Source: Cantharellus purpuraceus | Taxonomy: Eukaryota > Basidiomycota > Agaricomycetes > Cantharellales > Hydnaceae | DNA length: 64,000 nucleotides | NCBI GenBank assembly: GCA_025174535.1 | Contig: JALBUN010000013.1 | Coordinates: 306,907-370,906 of the forward strand | Reading direction: 5' to 3' | Shown here: positions 47,650 through 58,896 of the stretch, one piece after another | Position numbering within the stretch: the stretch's first letter is position 1 | How the letters are laid out: each line of letters begins with the position of its first letter | Notes under the pieces: generated by a model | What the model saw: only the letters and a program-made list of their open reading frames with translations | Database searches by the model: none | What the model was told of the DNA's origin: nothing | Made by a program: the position numbers and the translations under genes

Positions 47650-49702
47650 TCAATGCACCTTCACCATACTCCAAACTCCTTCCCATCCTGGCTGATCCAC
47701 TGGGGTTAGGGTTTCTCGCCATCTACCTACCAGGTTCTGGTTGCCATGAATGTAGCCACTGAAGAGCAGCGAAGGCTCTCTCTCCGTCTAGGCATAGAAA
47801 ACCTGAATGAGCGAGATGTTCTTAGGAAGCAACAAGGACGTACAGCCACGCTAACAAGCACCACAAGGCCGTCCCAGTCCCTCACACGTCCATAGTATTC
47901 CTTGTAAACCCAAACATCACCAAACCTATCATCTGTCTGAATTTTAGAGAATGTGAGAGTGTTATTTGTCCGCGGATGTTAGTTCACACACCCTAGCCGT
48001 TAGGATGATGTCGTATACTCCTTGGCCAAACAGTCCAGTACCTTCGAATTCTTTATCAAGTGCGCCTTTCACCAATTCAGAAGGGTCATAGATTTCGTAG
48101 GTCGTTGCTCGTACGTTGTTGTCGGAAATATTGGGTTTGAAGTGCAGATGGCGCTGTCCCAGTCATGAGTGGCGAATGGTCAAATGGCAGAAAGCGCATA
48201 CCGGTGTTTCGGTCATGAATACACTTTCAGGCAGCCACGCTCTGAATATACCTTCGCCTTTCAAGTCCTGACTGATATCATCGAAGCCAATCGTATGACG
48301 AGTCGTGTTGATGATATTCACTGCGTCAAGTATGCGATGATGCTCAATTAAGTACAGTGCGCCAATGCTCACCGAACATGAAACTGCATCGGCCAGGAGT
48401 ATACATGCATTTGAGGTTCTTCAGAGGTTGTCCAGGGGCGTGAGTCCAAGATAGCATCAAACTGCGCCTGAGGTATTTCCTTGAAATAAACATTGGTGGT
48501 CAAGGCGATGATCACAGCTTTGAGACAAACTAACGCACAAATAGGCGACCAACCCAAGTGCCTGCCAGCATGCCGGGAGTGAATACATGCCGCCTGATCA
48601 TTGGCTGGGTCCACGGGCTGTAGCAAGTGATCAGGCGATGCCAGTCGTGCTCGAAATCATCCCCACGACCTGGCCCCCACTCTACGAACTAGGTTGTCGG
48701 AGTTTTTCGGTTTGGACTGTTATAATCCTCTGGAGAGGGAATCGACGCGGCAGCTTCGGCGGCCTCAAGACGGACAACGCATATCAGGAATGCAGCCGGT
48801 GTGAGAAGCGGATGGGTGATGGGTAGGCTTATGCCGAAATGATTCGTTAAACATGTCGGATGAGAAAATGGTAGCGCAGCGAGTGCGTATGGAGGCCAGG
48901 ATGGTGGCAAAAGCAGAGGCTCGGGTGGTGGGATGAAGAATGAAGTTATTGGAGCGTGTGTCGAGCCGTACTGGGAGGGTTTCTAGCAACGAGGTCTCAA
49001 CTACGCAAATTGAATCACCTTGAATGACCCTATAAACACATGAGTAAAGGCATTCAGCACATTTTGCCGGTCTTCTACAGTTTCATTTGCTACGCGCTCT
49101 GAAAAGATCCATGAGTTTAATGAATCAGGATGAATATTGAAGATACCTTTGTCCGTGAACCAGAAGAGCCTGGCAACAAGCGCATTAACCTCATCGTCCA
49201 CCTTCCAACCATTGTTCCATTCCGTTCTATCGTGGAAGGGTCCCTCGGATTTGATATACTCGGTTGCGAACTGGTTGATGCCTGCGTAGTGGACAAGCTG
49301 CCCATAGTTGTTTTCATCGTGCTCTATGAACATCAAATACGCCACCCAGAGATCCTCACGAGCCGTTGGGGTTGTAGAAAATTCGCGACATGGGATGAAT
49401 TTGAACCGTTTCAAGGTCACGAATCGTTTGACTAGCTCGTTTGCTTTATCTCCAGCATTCCTGTGCCCGCCAAGTCTGCGTGTCACCGATCGAGTGTCGA
49501 ATTTTGTTGAGAATATGCTCGAGTAAAGCGACGGGTTGTTATTTAAGGATATTTTTGAGTATATGGATGTTGATGTTCTCAGCAATTGGGCCAAGTCAGT
49601 GGGTGGACCGAGTAGATTTTCCTCAACAAGAGCGAAAGCCACTCGCTCCAAAACTTCGGTTGGGCATGCCTCCAAGCTCGACAAGGGGACGCGGACAGAC
49701 AT
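47650..49702 (-). pseudogene. F-box-family paralogue, inactivated
   Basis: Minus strand. Exon 1 is 49,147-49,702 (LEACPTEVLERVAFALVEE at the N-terminus, then KRFVTLKRFKF). Introns of 48 bp at 49,099-49,146 and 48,971-49,018 are canonical. The gene follows the intact neighbour at 54,409-56,497 exon by exon to a TGA at 47,650-47,652, ending GRWRETLTPVDQPGWEGVWS. Lesions relative to the neighbour: a TAG at 48,689-48,691 in the third exon after an in-frame 18-bp deletion; a stretch at about 48,495-48,545 with 5 extra bases and several stops; and 2 bp missing near 48,290. The last three exons and their splice sites are undamaged, so decay is probably recent. An alternative using extra introns would need splice sites the intact copy lacks. 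Confidence 0.75.
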
Positions 49703-51158
49703 GGAGAATCAAGTAAAGAATCAAAGTAGATTATAAGCGAGTCAACTTTATTAGTCTTTTGAACATTAAGCAAGGTAATCATCAGGTAAGGTTCAGCCCC
49801 GAGCCCCGTGCTGGCAAGCTGCACCGCCGAGTTCGGGCAACCAGTTAATTCTTGGGCAACTCAACAAGGCATGGCATTTCAGGCTGTGTCGGTTCTATTC
49901 GATATAAGATCATCATTTCCTCTCACCTTTCATGAACTCACGCGCTGTAAAGATGATGTTGGGGTATGTACATGCTCCTAGGCCGCCCAGATGCATTCAT
50001 CATGGTTACTGAAACCTTGGAGCAGACGTAAAGTGTAACGGTCCATGCACGTACTAATTCTAGAGCCAAGGGAGCCAGGGTTCCAAACAAGACTCCAATG
50101 CATAACCGTAGCAGCTAGATAGATATGGGATATGTATAGAGATATCGCTTAGGTTCTCTTTGGACCTATTCCCATTCTTTAGTTGCAGAAACATGGCTTT
50201 GGGATTTTTTCCTAGGCCCTGGCAGGGGTCGTGGTGTACTGACAACATCTTGTGTGGCTAGAGAAGATTTGAGGGTTAGAAACAGGTCGTTACAAAGAAA
50301 TTTTGCGAAGGTGATCTCTCACTATTATGGTTGACCCTCAGTTACTGGAAAGCCCCGAAAACGACGTCCCTGGTCTCGTCGGCATGGGGGAATGTGTTAA
50401 ACGAGTCAGAATAGGCGCTGGCGGGTCCGTTCTCACCTCATCTTCTTCGAACCATACAAGTCACAGGGGGCGAGTAGGTGACAACGTGCATGTTTTTCGT
50501 TATGGCTCCTCACTGCTTAACGCATTGATTTCAGAGCGTTGGATGACCTCGCCAATGGACCCATCGAACTCTGTGCCATTCAAGGATCACAGTAACCGAC
50601 CGTCTGGAAGATCCTCCTTGAAATTGAGTAAATAAAAGAGTCATCTATATCCTCATCCGTTGCCATGAGGAACGTGTATGCTATTGGTGTTTGGAAGACC
50701 ATTGGTACGAACCCTACCCAACTGTACAGCAACGTTGTCCCTGATTTGCCTCATTGGCCGAATCAGAAGTCTATAACGCGAGTTTTGGTCAATAGTATAA
50801 CCCCTACTGTCAATATAACACTGCATCGACTGAATGTTATCAGCCCATGAGCTCATAAGCTCACGAGTAATCAGTTCAGCTTACTCCGGGACAGTTTCTT
50901 GCCGATCTTTCGCAGCGTGCCCTTGCTCATCGTAATATAAGTTAGTCCTCCCTCATCTGATGCCGATGTCAGTCTGACCTTCGTATGGGAAGTGAAGGAG
51001 CATATTGGGCTAATTTCGTGGCTCTGCGTTTGGAGAACATCCAAGGTTCCTCGGCGCTTCCGTGTGCCGGGCGAACGAAGCGTCGAGGTCATGCACGTAT
51101 CGTGCGGGTGGCATCAAGAAAAGAATTGAGCCTCACAGAGAGGCTTGCGATATGGCCC
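49703..51158. other. Upstream flank of the F-box pseudogene; no gene recognised
   Basis: Part of this flank is paralogous to the flank of the next gene: TGGTCTCGTCGGCATGGGG near 50,371 corresponds to TGGTCCCGTCGGCGTGGGG near 57,239, followed by similar GAGTCAG..GCGC..GGC spacing. The tandem duplication therefore includes at least ~700 bp upstream of the genes. The 102-codon plus frame at 50,327 is not supported in the other copy. Confidence 0.4.
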
Positions 51159-51200
51159 TCAACCAATCACCCTTCAACCAATCACCCTTCAACCAATCAC
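51159..51200 (+). repeat. Three 15-bp repeats, each with a CCAAT box
   Basis: TCAACCAATCACCCT is repeated at 15-bp spacing, the third copy ending ATCACATG. Each unit has a CCAAT pentamer, the site of HAP/NF-Y complexes. No start of a recognisable gene lies just downstream, so a promoter role is unproven. Confidence 0.7.
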
Positions 51201-54200
51201 ATGTTACAACGTGACCAAAACGCGGGGCAGGATGTAGTATAGTGATAGCAACTATGATACACACACCGTTCCTTATAGACTCCAATCAACTCGGTGTTAT
51301 CCATGGCCAAATCCAAGGAGAGCAACCTCAAACTGTCGATCCAGCAGAAAGCTTGACTCCAATATCAAGTTCGCATAATCGCATGATTGTCAGAGCGTCG
51401 AATTTAATGAGCAGACGTGAAGATTCAGGTTCAAGATATGCAAGCCTTAAGCTTTCAATGTATATTTGAAGAATAAGTTAGCTGGAAGTCCCGAAGTCCC
51501 ATGCCACAAGACCACGAGCCCGACAGACGCTGTGTGGAATCTCGGCTTCACAGCCAACATGAAGATTCGAGCGACCTTTTATGCTTGAAGACTAACAAAG
51601 CTTGAAGCACATCAATAACACATGTTCCATAGAAATGGCTCGAGGGATCGAGGTTGATTACCGACCCAAGGTGAAGGCTCAACTTCAAGGTATGAAAGCC
51701 AGCTAGGCTAGTCAGCAAAATCGTTATCACAACAACATAGGAACATTACACGCGGGCGTTGTTCAACCGAACCTGAAGCAAAAAGCTGGGCTGCACTAAT
51801 CGCGTGCAAGCTTGAAGACACTAGCAAGATCAATATTTCGCGAGATGGATACCTAACGACCGACCCGTGAAGTTCCGACACAAGGTAAGCGTGTTCCAAA
51901 CCTCCTATTCACTCTCAAGGACCAGAAATTCCAAATACTTTAAGATCAAGTTTGTCATGGGCATTGTGTGGGATCGCTGTTTCGGAGCAAGCAGGATTCA
52001 AAACTCTCATCCCCGACCGGAAGACCAGCAAGTCTCAGAGTTCAATAAATGTTGCAAGGCTGCAAGTATAGAGAAACTTGTCTTCGAGGCCCAAAGGACT
52101 GAAACAATCATTATATAGTAGAGTACTATACATTATTGGAGTATCTGGTCCACCTTGGTCGTCTTCTCTGCGTGCATGGGTAAGAAGAGCGCACACGCGG
52201 GGTACTACATCAGCATCATCGAGATCAACATACCTGTTGCAGTGTCCCAGAGCATGCTATTGTTGCACCAACTTCTTTCCATCCCTCAAAGGTTGATCAA
52301 CAGCAGATGCGCCAGTGCCAGTGCGCCTCAGACCACTAGAGGCGCCCTGCTATGGGGCGATCGCTGATCTGCGAAAATTTGACATGACCAGTGCCTGGGT
52401 ATAGAAGGCCTGCAGACAGAGTCAATGGAGAGAACTTTGGAGGGGGGGATTGAAGGGATTAAGTGTTTCCAGGCCAGGGAAGGTCGAGGGCATAGCATCC
52501 GAGGCGGAGCTTATAGTAGAGCTCCAATCACGGAGAAGTCCACCAAGCGCGCGTGGTCAAATAAGCGTCGTGCACTTGTTTTCTTGCTAGTCATACAAGC
52601 ATCCAACTCCCAGTAGATGCATCTCAAGAGCTGATGCAGTCCGGCGAGAGAAGAAGTTGTGCGTTTGAATGATAGCATGGCTGTCATAGAGCTTCGGAGA
52701 GGGAGTGAGACATCCTACTGGGTAGGTGTCCAGTTGTCAACAGCAACTGGGCAATCTATCGTCGGCTCACTCAATCCAGACCATTCAGTGCGATGCAGAC
52801 GAAGACGGCTTAGGGTATTTTGATATAGAATCGGAGCGAAAATTTTGGCCGTATCGCAGCACACACAAGCATCCCAGTTTTAAAGATTGACGATCATGGG
52901 GAGGGGAGAGACATCCAACTGATTCGGATTGTAGGTTGCGGTATATATTGAAGACACATAATCATAGGGAGTATGATCTGTAAACGGCATGGCCGTAAGT
53001 AGAACGGTGAGCGGCAGATTGTGAGTGCACGATCCTATCATAGACATCTGACTGAATATTCTCCAACTTAGGGTGCGGACTAGTCTATGACCTCCATGAT
53101 ATGCCCGTAGGGGGACATCTAGCACAGTGGCATGCAAGATGAATCGATCAGTGGATACTGGTGCTGACTTCGAAGCTCACCCTTTCTCATTAACAGCGAA
53201 TCCTCAATCCTCACACTACTTTCAATCTTTCGCACCACTCAGTCTATCTTCATCTTGGCGGATTGCCTTTCGGCTCGACGACCGGGATCACCAACACGGA
53301 TAACAGCATCTCTGAGTTTCGGAACACGCCCATCCTCCAATTATCCAACACACATGGCGAGAGTCAAAACACATCGTGACCAAAACATGGCCACGGTTGC
53401 CTTGGCTCCCCGGCCTGCTAAAGGCGGTTGGTCATCTAGAACCAATTAACAATGAGAACCCTATCTCGATAGTGGGCGGATTGAATCCGAATGTGAACGC
53501 ACTCACCCTATACGGAGATGATATGGTCTTGATATGTTGTCGCTGGATCGCCGGTTAGTCAATCAATGTTCAAGCGGGAAGATCGCGACATGCTAAACAA
53601 GCACACCCAGGCACATCCTCTACAGCGGGCACGTCCCATAGCAATCACATCCCACAACACATGCATTCCACACCAAGCTACATAGCAAGCACCTCTTCGA
53701 CAGAGCCCAGAACCACACCGAATTTTCAAAAAGACTCATCGCACTGGTCGAACCCCCATCCTTTATCTGTCGTCGGTGCAGCGCAACATTGGAATGGAGA
53801 ACACGATAATCAAAAGAAGAAGTGCGCAACTGGAGCGATGTTTCCAGGCGGGCGCAAAATTTCGACTCGCTATGTGGATGAAGCTGGCACTCGGCTCTCC
53901 TATCGCGTGAAGTGCCTACAGGCACTGTCACGCAAGGCTAACGGAGTCACTCGGAGCTGGTTCGGAAATGGGCGGAAAGGCTATTCGTGCTCCAATTCGA
54001 CCAGCGGACGCGAAGCGCGACGAAGAGCTCCGAAGCTTTCGGGCGTAGGAAGTGCGGAGTTTGCAGCTTTGTTCCACCTGATTAGATTCATGTAAGTCAG
54101 AAAAGTTGCTTATCACGAACTGGAATATTTCTCACTCCCAACATCGCAGCCTTGAGTCCTTCAAAACCGTAGTAGTCACCTTATTACCCCCTATTACATG

Positions 54201-54408
54201 CGGAAGGAGAACTGACTAGCCTGCATGAGGTGCAGGGTGGCTTTCCAGAAAGCACAGACAAGAAATCTACATCGCTCAAGCCAAAGATCCGCCCCTGCTG
54301 GAGAACTAGCCATGGCCAACAAATATTAAATTGAGTGACCACGAGGATGGGAGGTATCTATACTTTTAAACAAGCAAGTTAAACGACGTGCTTTGTATGC
54401 TATCTGAT
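51201..54408. other. Intergenic region between the two F-box paralogues
   Basis: Frames of 100-144 codons (for example 53,661-54,095 plus and 53,620-53,931 minus) overlap on opposite strands and show no domain. Nothing is supported as a gene. The region may contain decayed coding sequence. Confidence 0.4.
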
Positions 54409-56497
54409 TTAATCCAACTTTGCCATACTCCAAATTCCTTCCCATCCCGGTTGATCCACTGGCGTTAGGGTTTCCCGCCATCGACCTACTAAGTTTTGGC
54501 CCCCATGAATGTAGCCAGTGAAGAGTAGCGATGATTCCTCGTATGTCTGTGCGTATAGAATATGGGTTAGCGACACTGGATAGGAAGCAATAAGGACGTA
54601 CATCCACGCTGACGAGCACGACAAGGCCATCCCAGTCCCTCACGCGCCCATAATATTGCTTGTGACCCCAAGTGTTGCCGAATCTATCATCAGTCTGAAT
54701 TCAAGGTGGTGTGAGAATAATATATGGATGTGGAAGTTTTTGCACATACCGTTGCCGTCAAAATGATATCGTACACTCCATTTCCAAACGGCCCGGTACG
54801 TGCAAATTCATCGTCAACTGCACGTCTCGCAAATTCACAGGGATCGTACAGGTTATACGTTGACCCTCGTATGTTGTTGAAGGGAGATCTGGGTCGGAAG
54901 TGCAGGTGGCCCTATTCCACTCATGTGAACGGCGAAGCTGAAGACTCCAGAAAAGAACATACCGGTGTTTCTGTCATAAGCACACCTTCAGGTAGCCAAG
55001 CTTTGAATACCCCTTCGCCTTTCAGGTCATGACTAAAGTCATTGAAGCCGATCGTCTGAGATGGGTCGTGTTGGTGATATTCTCTGAGTCATAATACATG
55101 GAGTGAGATTATATGTCTTGAAGTGCAGTACGTCTTGCCTAACATGAAACCGCATAGGTCGAGGGTATACATCGAGTAGTCGAAGAGCAACGGCTGCTGT
55201 ACGGGCTCGTGGGGCTAGTATTGCATCAAACTGCGCCTGTGGGATTTCCTTGAAAGATGATTGGTCAATGCACCAATTGCGAATCTCAAGAGAATGATAT
55301 ACAAATAGTCGACCAATCCAGGTTCCTGCCAGCATCCCGGGCGTGAACACACGCCGCCTGATCATCCGCTGTGTCCACGGACTGTAGCAGATGATTAGAC
55401 GGTTCCAGTCGTGCTCGTAATTGCTTGCACGACCCTCCCCCCACTCCGCAAACTTGGTTGTTGGACGAGTTTGCTCCTCTACTTCCTCAAATATTGGCCC
55501 GTCATAACCCATCGGAGGATGGATGGGCGGGATAGCCCCAGCTGCCTCAAGACGGACAACACAAATCAGGAAAATGGCCGGTATCAGAAGCGGGCGCGCT
55601 GTAGGAAGATTGATTCCGAAGTAGTCTTTAATGAACGTCGGACGAGAGCAGGGTAGAGAGGCGAGGGCGAGAGCAGGCCTAGGCGGTGGAGGCAGCGGTG
55701 GCTCAGGTGGTGGAATAAGGAATGAGGTGATTGAAGCATGTGTTGAAGTGTACTGGGAGATTTAAAAAAAAGAGGTGTGCGATAGGAAGCAAGTACAATT
55801 ACCTTGAACGACCCTATATAGAGAGGGGCAAGGCTGTTCAGCACACGCTGCCGCTCCTCTGCAGTCTCAGTTGCCATACGCTCTGAAATTAGCGATGAGT
55901 TTGTTTAGCTAAGGATCAGAATTCGCAAGCACCTTTATCCGTGAACCAAAACAGCCATGCTACCAAGGCATTGACCTCGTTGTCAACTTTCCAACCGTCG
56001 TTATGCTCAGTTCCACGGTGAAATGGCCCCTCTGGGTTGATATATTCCGATGCGAACTTGTTCACTCCGGCGTAGCGGACTAGTTGCCTATAATTGTGTT
56101 GCTCGTGTTCCAAGAACAACACGTACAGCAGCCACATATCGTCACGAGCTGTTGTGGTTGCCGTGAATTGAGGAAGTGGCATGAACCTGAACCTTTTCAA
56201 GGTCATGAACCGCTTCATCAGCTCGTTCGCCTTCGCTCTGGCAACCCTGCAACCTGCCCCGAGTCTGCGCACCGCCGGCCAAGCGTCAAACTTTGATTCA
56301 AAGATGTTGGAGTATAGGGAAGGGTTGTTTTGGATGGATATCTTGGAATGGATAGTTTTTGACGTGCATAACAATGGAGGCAAGTCTGTGGGTGGACCCG
56401 CTAAGTTTTCATCAACGAGAGCAAGTGCTATGCGTTCCAATACATCTGTCGGGCAGCCCTCCAAGCCTGACAGAGGGCGGTGAACTTGAATGGACAT
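54409..56497 (-). CDS. F-box-family protein, intact, 7 exons, 590 aa
   Basis: Exons on the minus strand are 55,933-56,497, 55,803-55,882, 55,139-55,752, 54,963-55,083, 54,750-54,911, 54,602-54,694 and 54,409-54,546. They sum to 1,773 bp, exactly 591 codons. The introns are 50-55 bp. Five have GT..AG ends; the third (55,084-55,138) is GC..AG. The N-terminus has an F-box-like helix set (GCPTDVLERIALALVDENL, residues ~13-31), then LLCTSKTIHSKIS and LYSNIFESKFD. A proline-rich stretch and a hydrophobic run (LLIPAIFLICVV, ~270-281) lie in exon 3. The C-terminus carries YYGRVRDWDGLVVLV (~528-542) and GYIHGGQNLVGRWRE (~556-570). Proteins of this layout are common in Agaricomycetes and usually labelled F-box domain; a role in SCF ubiquitin ligases is inferred only. 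It is the intact partner of the pseudogene at 47,650 in a ~6.8-kb tandem duplication. Confidence 0.85.
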
Positions 56498-58896
56498 GGG
56501 GAGTTGTGAAAAGAGAGGATAGTGGATTACGCAACTCTATTAGCCTTTGAAAATTAAGCGTCAATGCAGCATGGTAATTATCAGACAAAGCTCATCTCAG
56601 CCCTCCGCAGGCACCACGGAGTGCTGCCTGTAAGTGGTTAGTTGGACATCGAGGCAACCTGTCATTGTTTCAGGTTGTATATATTCATATAGATCTCATA
56701 CACCCATGTGGCAACACTGATCTGTCACTAAACCCTGGCAACGAGTCGTTCAAGTGCAAGCAATTCTGCTGCACCTTATCTAAGTAAATCCGCCCGGCTC
56801 CCAAGTTCAACTTGGTAGCAGACCGCTGCAAATATACATAGTGAGCGTGAAGCATAACGGCTCATATAAGTACAAATAGATCTAGAGAGTAGTTGGAACG
56901 GCATCAGGATTGGATGTGTTGGCGGCGATAGCCGCATTCAATACTGTAACCAACATTCGGCGTGCTTAGAGATATGAGCCTTACATTTATCCAATTTTCT
57001 TCCCTATTCTCTATTGAATACAGCTACAGGGAACGTATCCCATTGTTCTGTGGTAATTTCCAAAAGAAACGGAATTTTGCCATGATGTTTCGAATGCGGC
57101 AATCTGTAGGGTCGCGCAATGGAGATAGTTAGAAATGAGTCCGGACACCGAGTCTCAGACTTGTGGGATAGTACATCTCCTCGTCATGGTGGACATTCTT
57201 TGCCTATTGAAGGACAAACTCGAGACGGAGACGAAGCATGGTCCCGTCGGCGTGGGGAAGAATGTAAACTTGAGTCAGTTTAAGCGCCGGCCAGGGACCG
57301 AGTTGCAATTGCTCCGATGGCTTCCTCCTACCGAACGTACCAAGACAAAGTCGTCACGATAGCTGGGGAACCTCTCAACTTCTTAAGTCCATCTCAGCCC
57401 ACTTTCCCCGTTCAGCCTTCTCCTGCCCTCCCCACATCGTCAAATGGATTTCGACTCAACCGTCCTATTCCGCTGCATGTATGAGTGTCTAGACACGCCC
57501 ATCTTCAAAGAGACAAACCAAGACATGCAACAATGAAACTAGAAAACTTACTACATTCCACATACGACTGCAATAACCCAAGCTTCACTGGAGGGCGTTG
57601 AAGCCCGTTCTCGCCACATCTACCACCAGCTCACAATAACGCATACATATAAAGGATGAGCGGTTCAGAAGGACAGAAGTCAAAAGGGCCGAGGGTCATT
57701 GCACCTACCAACATGACGTCGGGCGGATCGCTGCTGCATCGTATGTCGAACGAGGGGTGGTCGCTAGGCGGTCGACCAAACTGCTCCAACGACTCACAGC
57801 AAGCATATCACGAACAGAAAATGCGTAGCCACCAGCAACCGTCTTTACCAGACATCCACCAGCAACCGCCGCCAGCACCGCCGTCCCATCCAAAGCGGTG
57901 CTACCGACCCTCGTATTGCTGACGTTGATAAAGTCAAAAAGTTCACAAGAAGAAGCGTCGCTCGAGAGCTGAGAAAACGATGTCGGCTAGGGTGCATTGG
58001 CAAGAGAGAAAAATCCAGGATTTAACTGCGAGCGCAAGTCCGACTCCCGTCATGCGCGATGGTGCCTACGGGCTCTGTCGACTCGCGCGAGACGTTCATA
58101 GTCAGCTGAGATGTAACCGAGTGCAAGACCAACTGCCGCGCCAAGGTCAATGGGGAGCAGGACAAGCCCGGGTCTAGGTGTCGATCGGCCATTGCGGAGT
58201 TGACAAGCCTTACAATAAATACCCCGCGCTCAACTAGACGACCGTATCAAGTTCTATCGCTAACCACACCAACAAGAACACTTGGTCGATAACCAAGTCG
58301 ATGCTCTGGACTCCTTGGAGAATGTTATGCTTAACCTGACGTTTGTGCTCTATCTATGGGATTCTATTTCCTGAGGACGACTGGGTGAAATATCGGCAAC
58401 TTGCTCAGCAGAGTCCAAGTTATTACCATTCTGCGAGGCTCAGTTGCTTCAACATTTCGTATCGAGTAGTAAATCCCAATTTGTCGATGAGTTATTATAC
58501 TCGACCAGGTGTGGACCCTTTTCTTGTGCTCACCGCCGTCGCTTGCGGGAGATTGCACAATGGATTCATTTATTGTTTGTGAGCACATCTGCGGATGCCA
58601 TCGCATATGCCTCATTTGCTTCATGACTACAGCGTTGTTTTGTTCACATTTACATCTGGCATGCTAATGTCTGGAGTCCGTCTATCTCCACCTTTGGATT
58701 AGCAGAGGACGCGATCGAACTCGCTGGGCACCCGATATGCATGGATCTTTCATGGCGATGGGACGTGGTATTGGAAAAAGGTACAACGTTTATCGCGAGG
58801 GATGTCAGATATCTAACGGCTCCAGTCATCATTCTGGAGTCACCTGTGTCTTAACACGTCCGCTCGTTTCTGCTCGTTTTACTCAAACGCCTATGC
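56498..58896. other. Upstream flank of the F-box gene; no gene recognised
   Basis: The part near 57,135-57,360 is paralogous to about 50,290-50,520. Frames at 57,656-57,922 (glutamine/proline-rich) and 58,343-58,582 have no supporting homology or splice structure and are not called. Confidence 0.4.

Noticed and set aside
47700..47716. GTTAGGGTTTC as a telomere-repeat relic (also near 6,727 and 54,461).
   Set aside because: A single TTAGGG-like word within the last coding exon of the F-box family, not an array.
53620..54095. Frames of 144 (plus) and 103 (minus) codons between the F-box genes.
   Set aside because: Mutually overlapping, no recognisable domain, not conserved in the paralogous flank.
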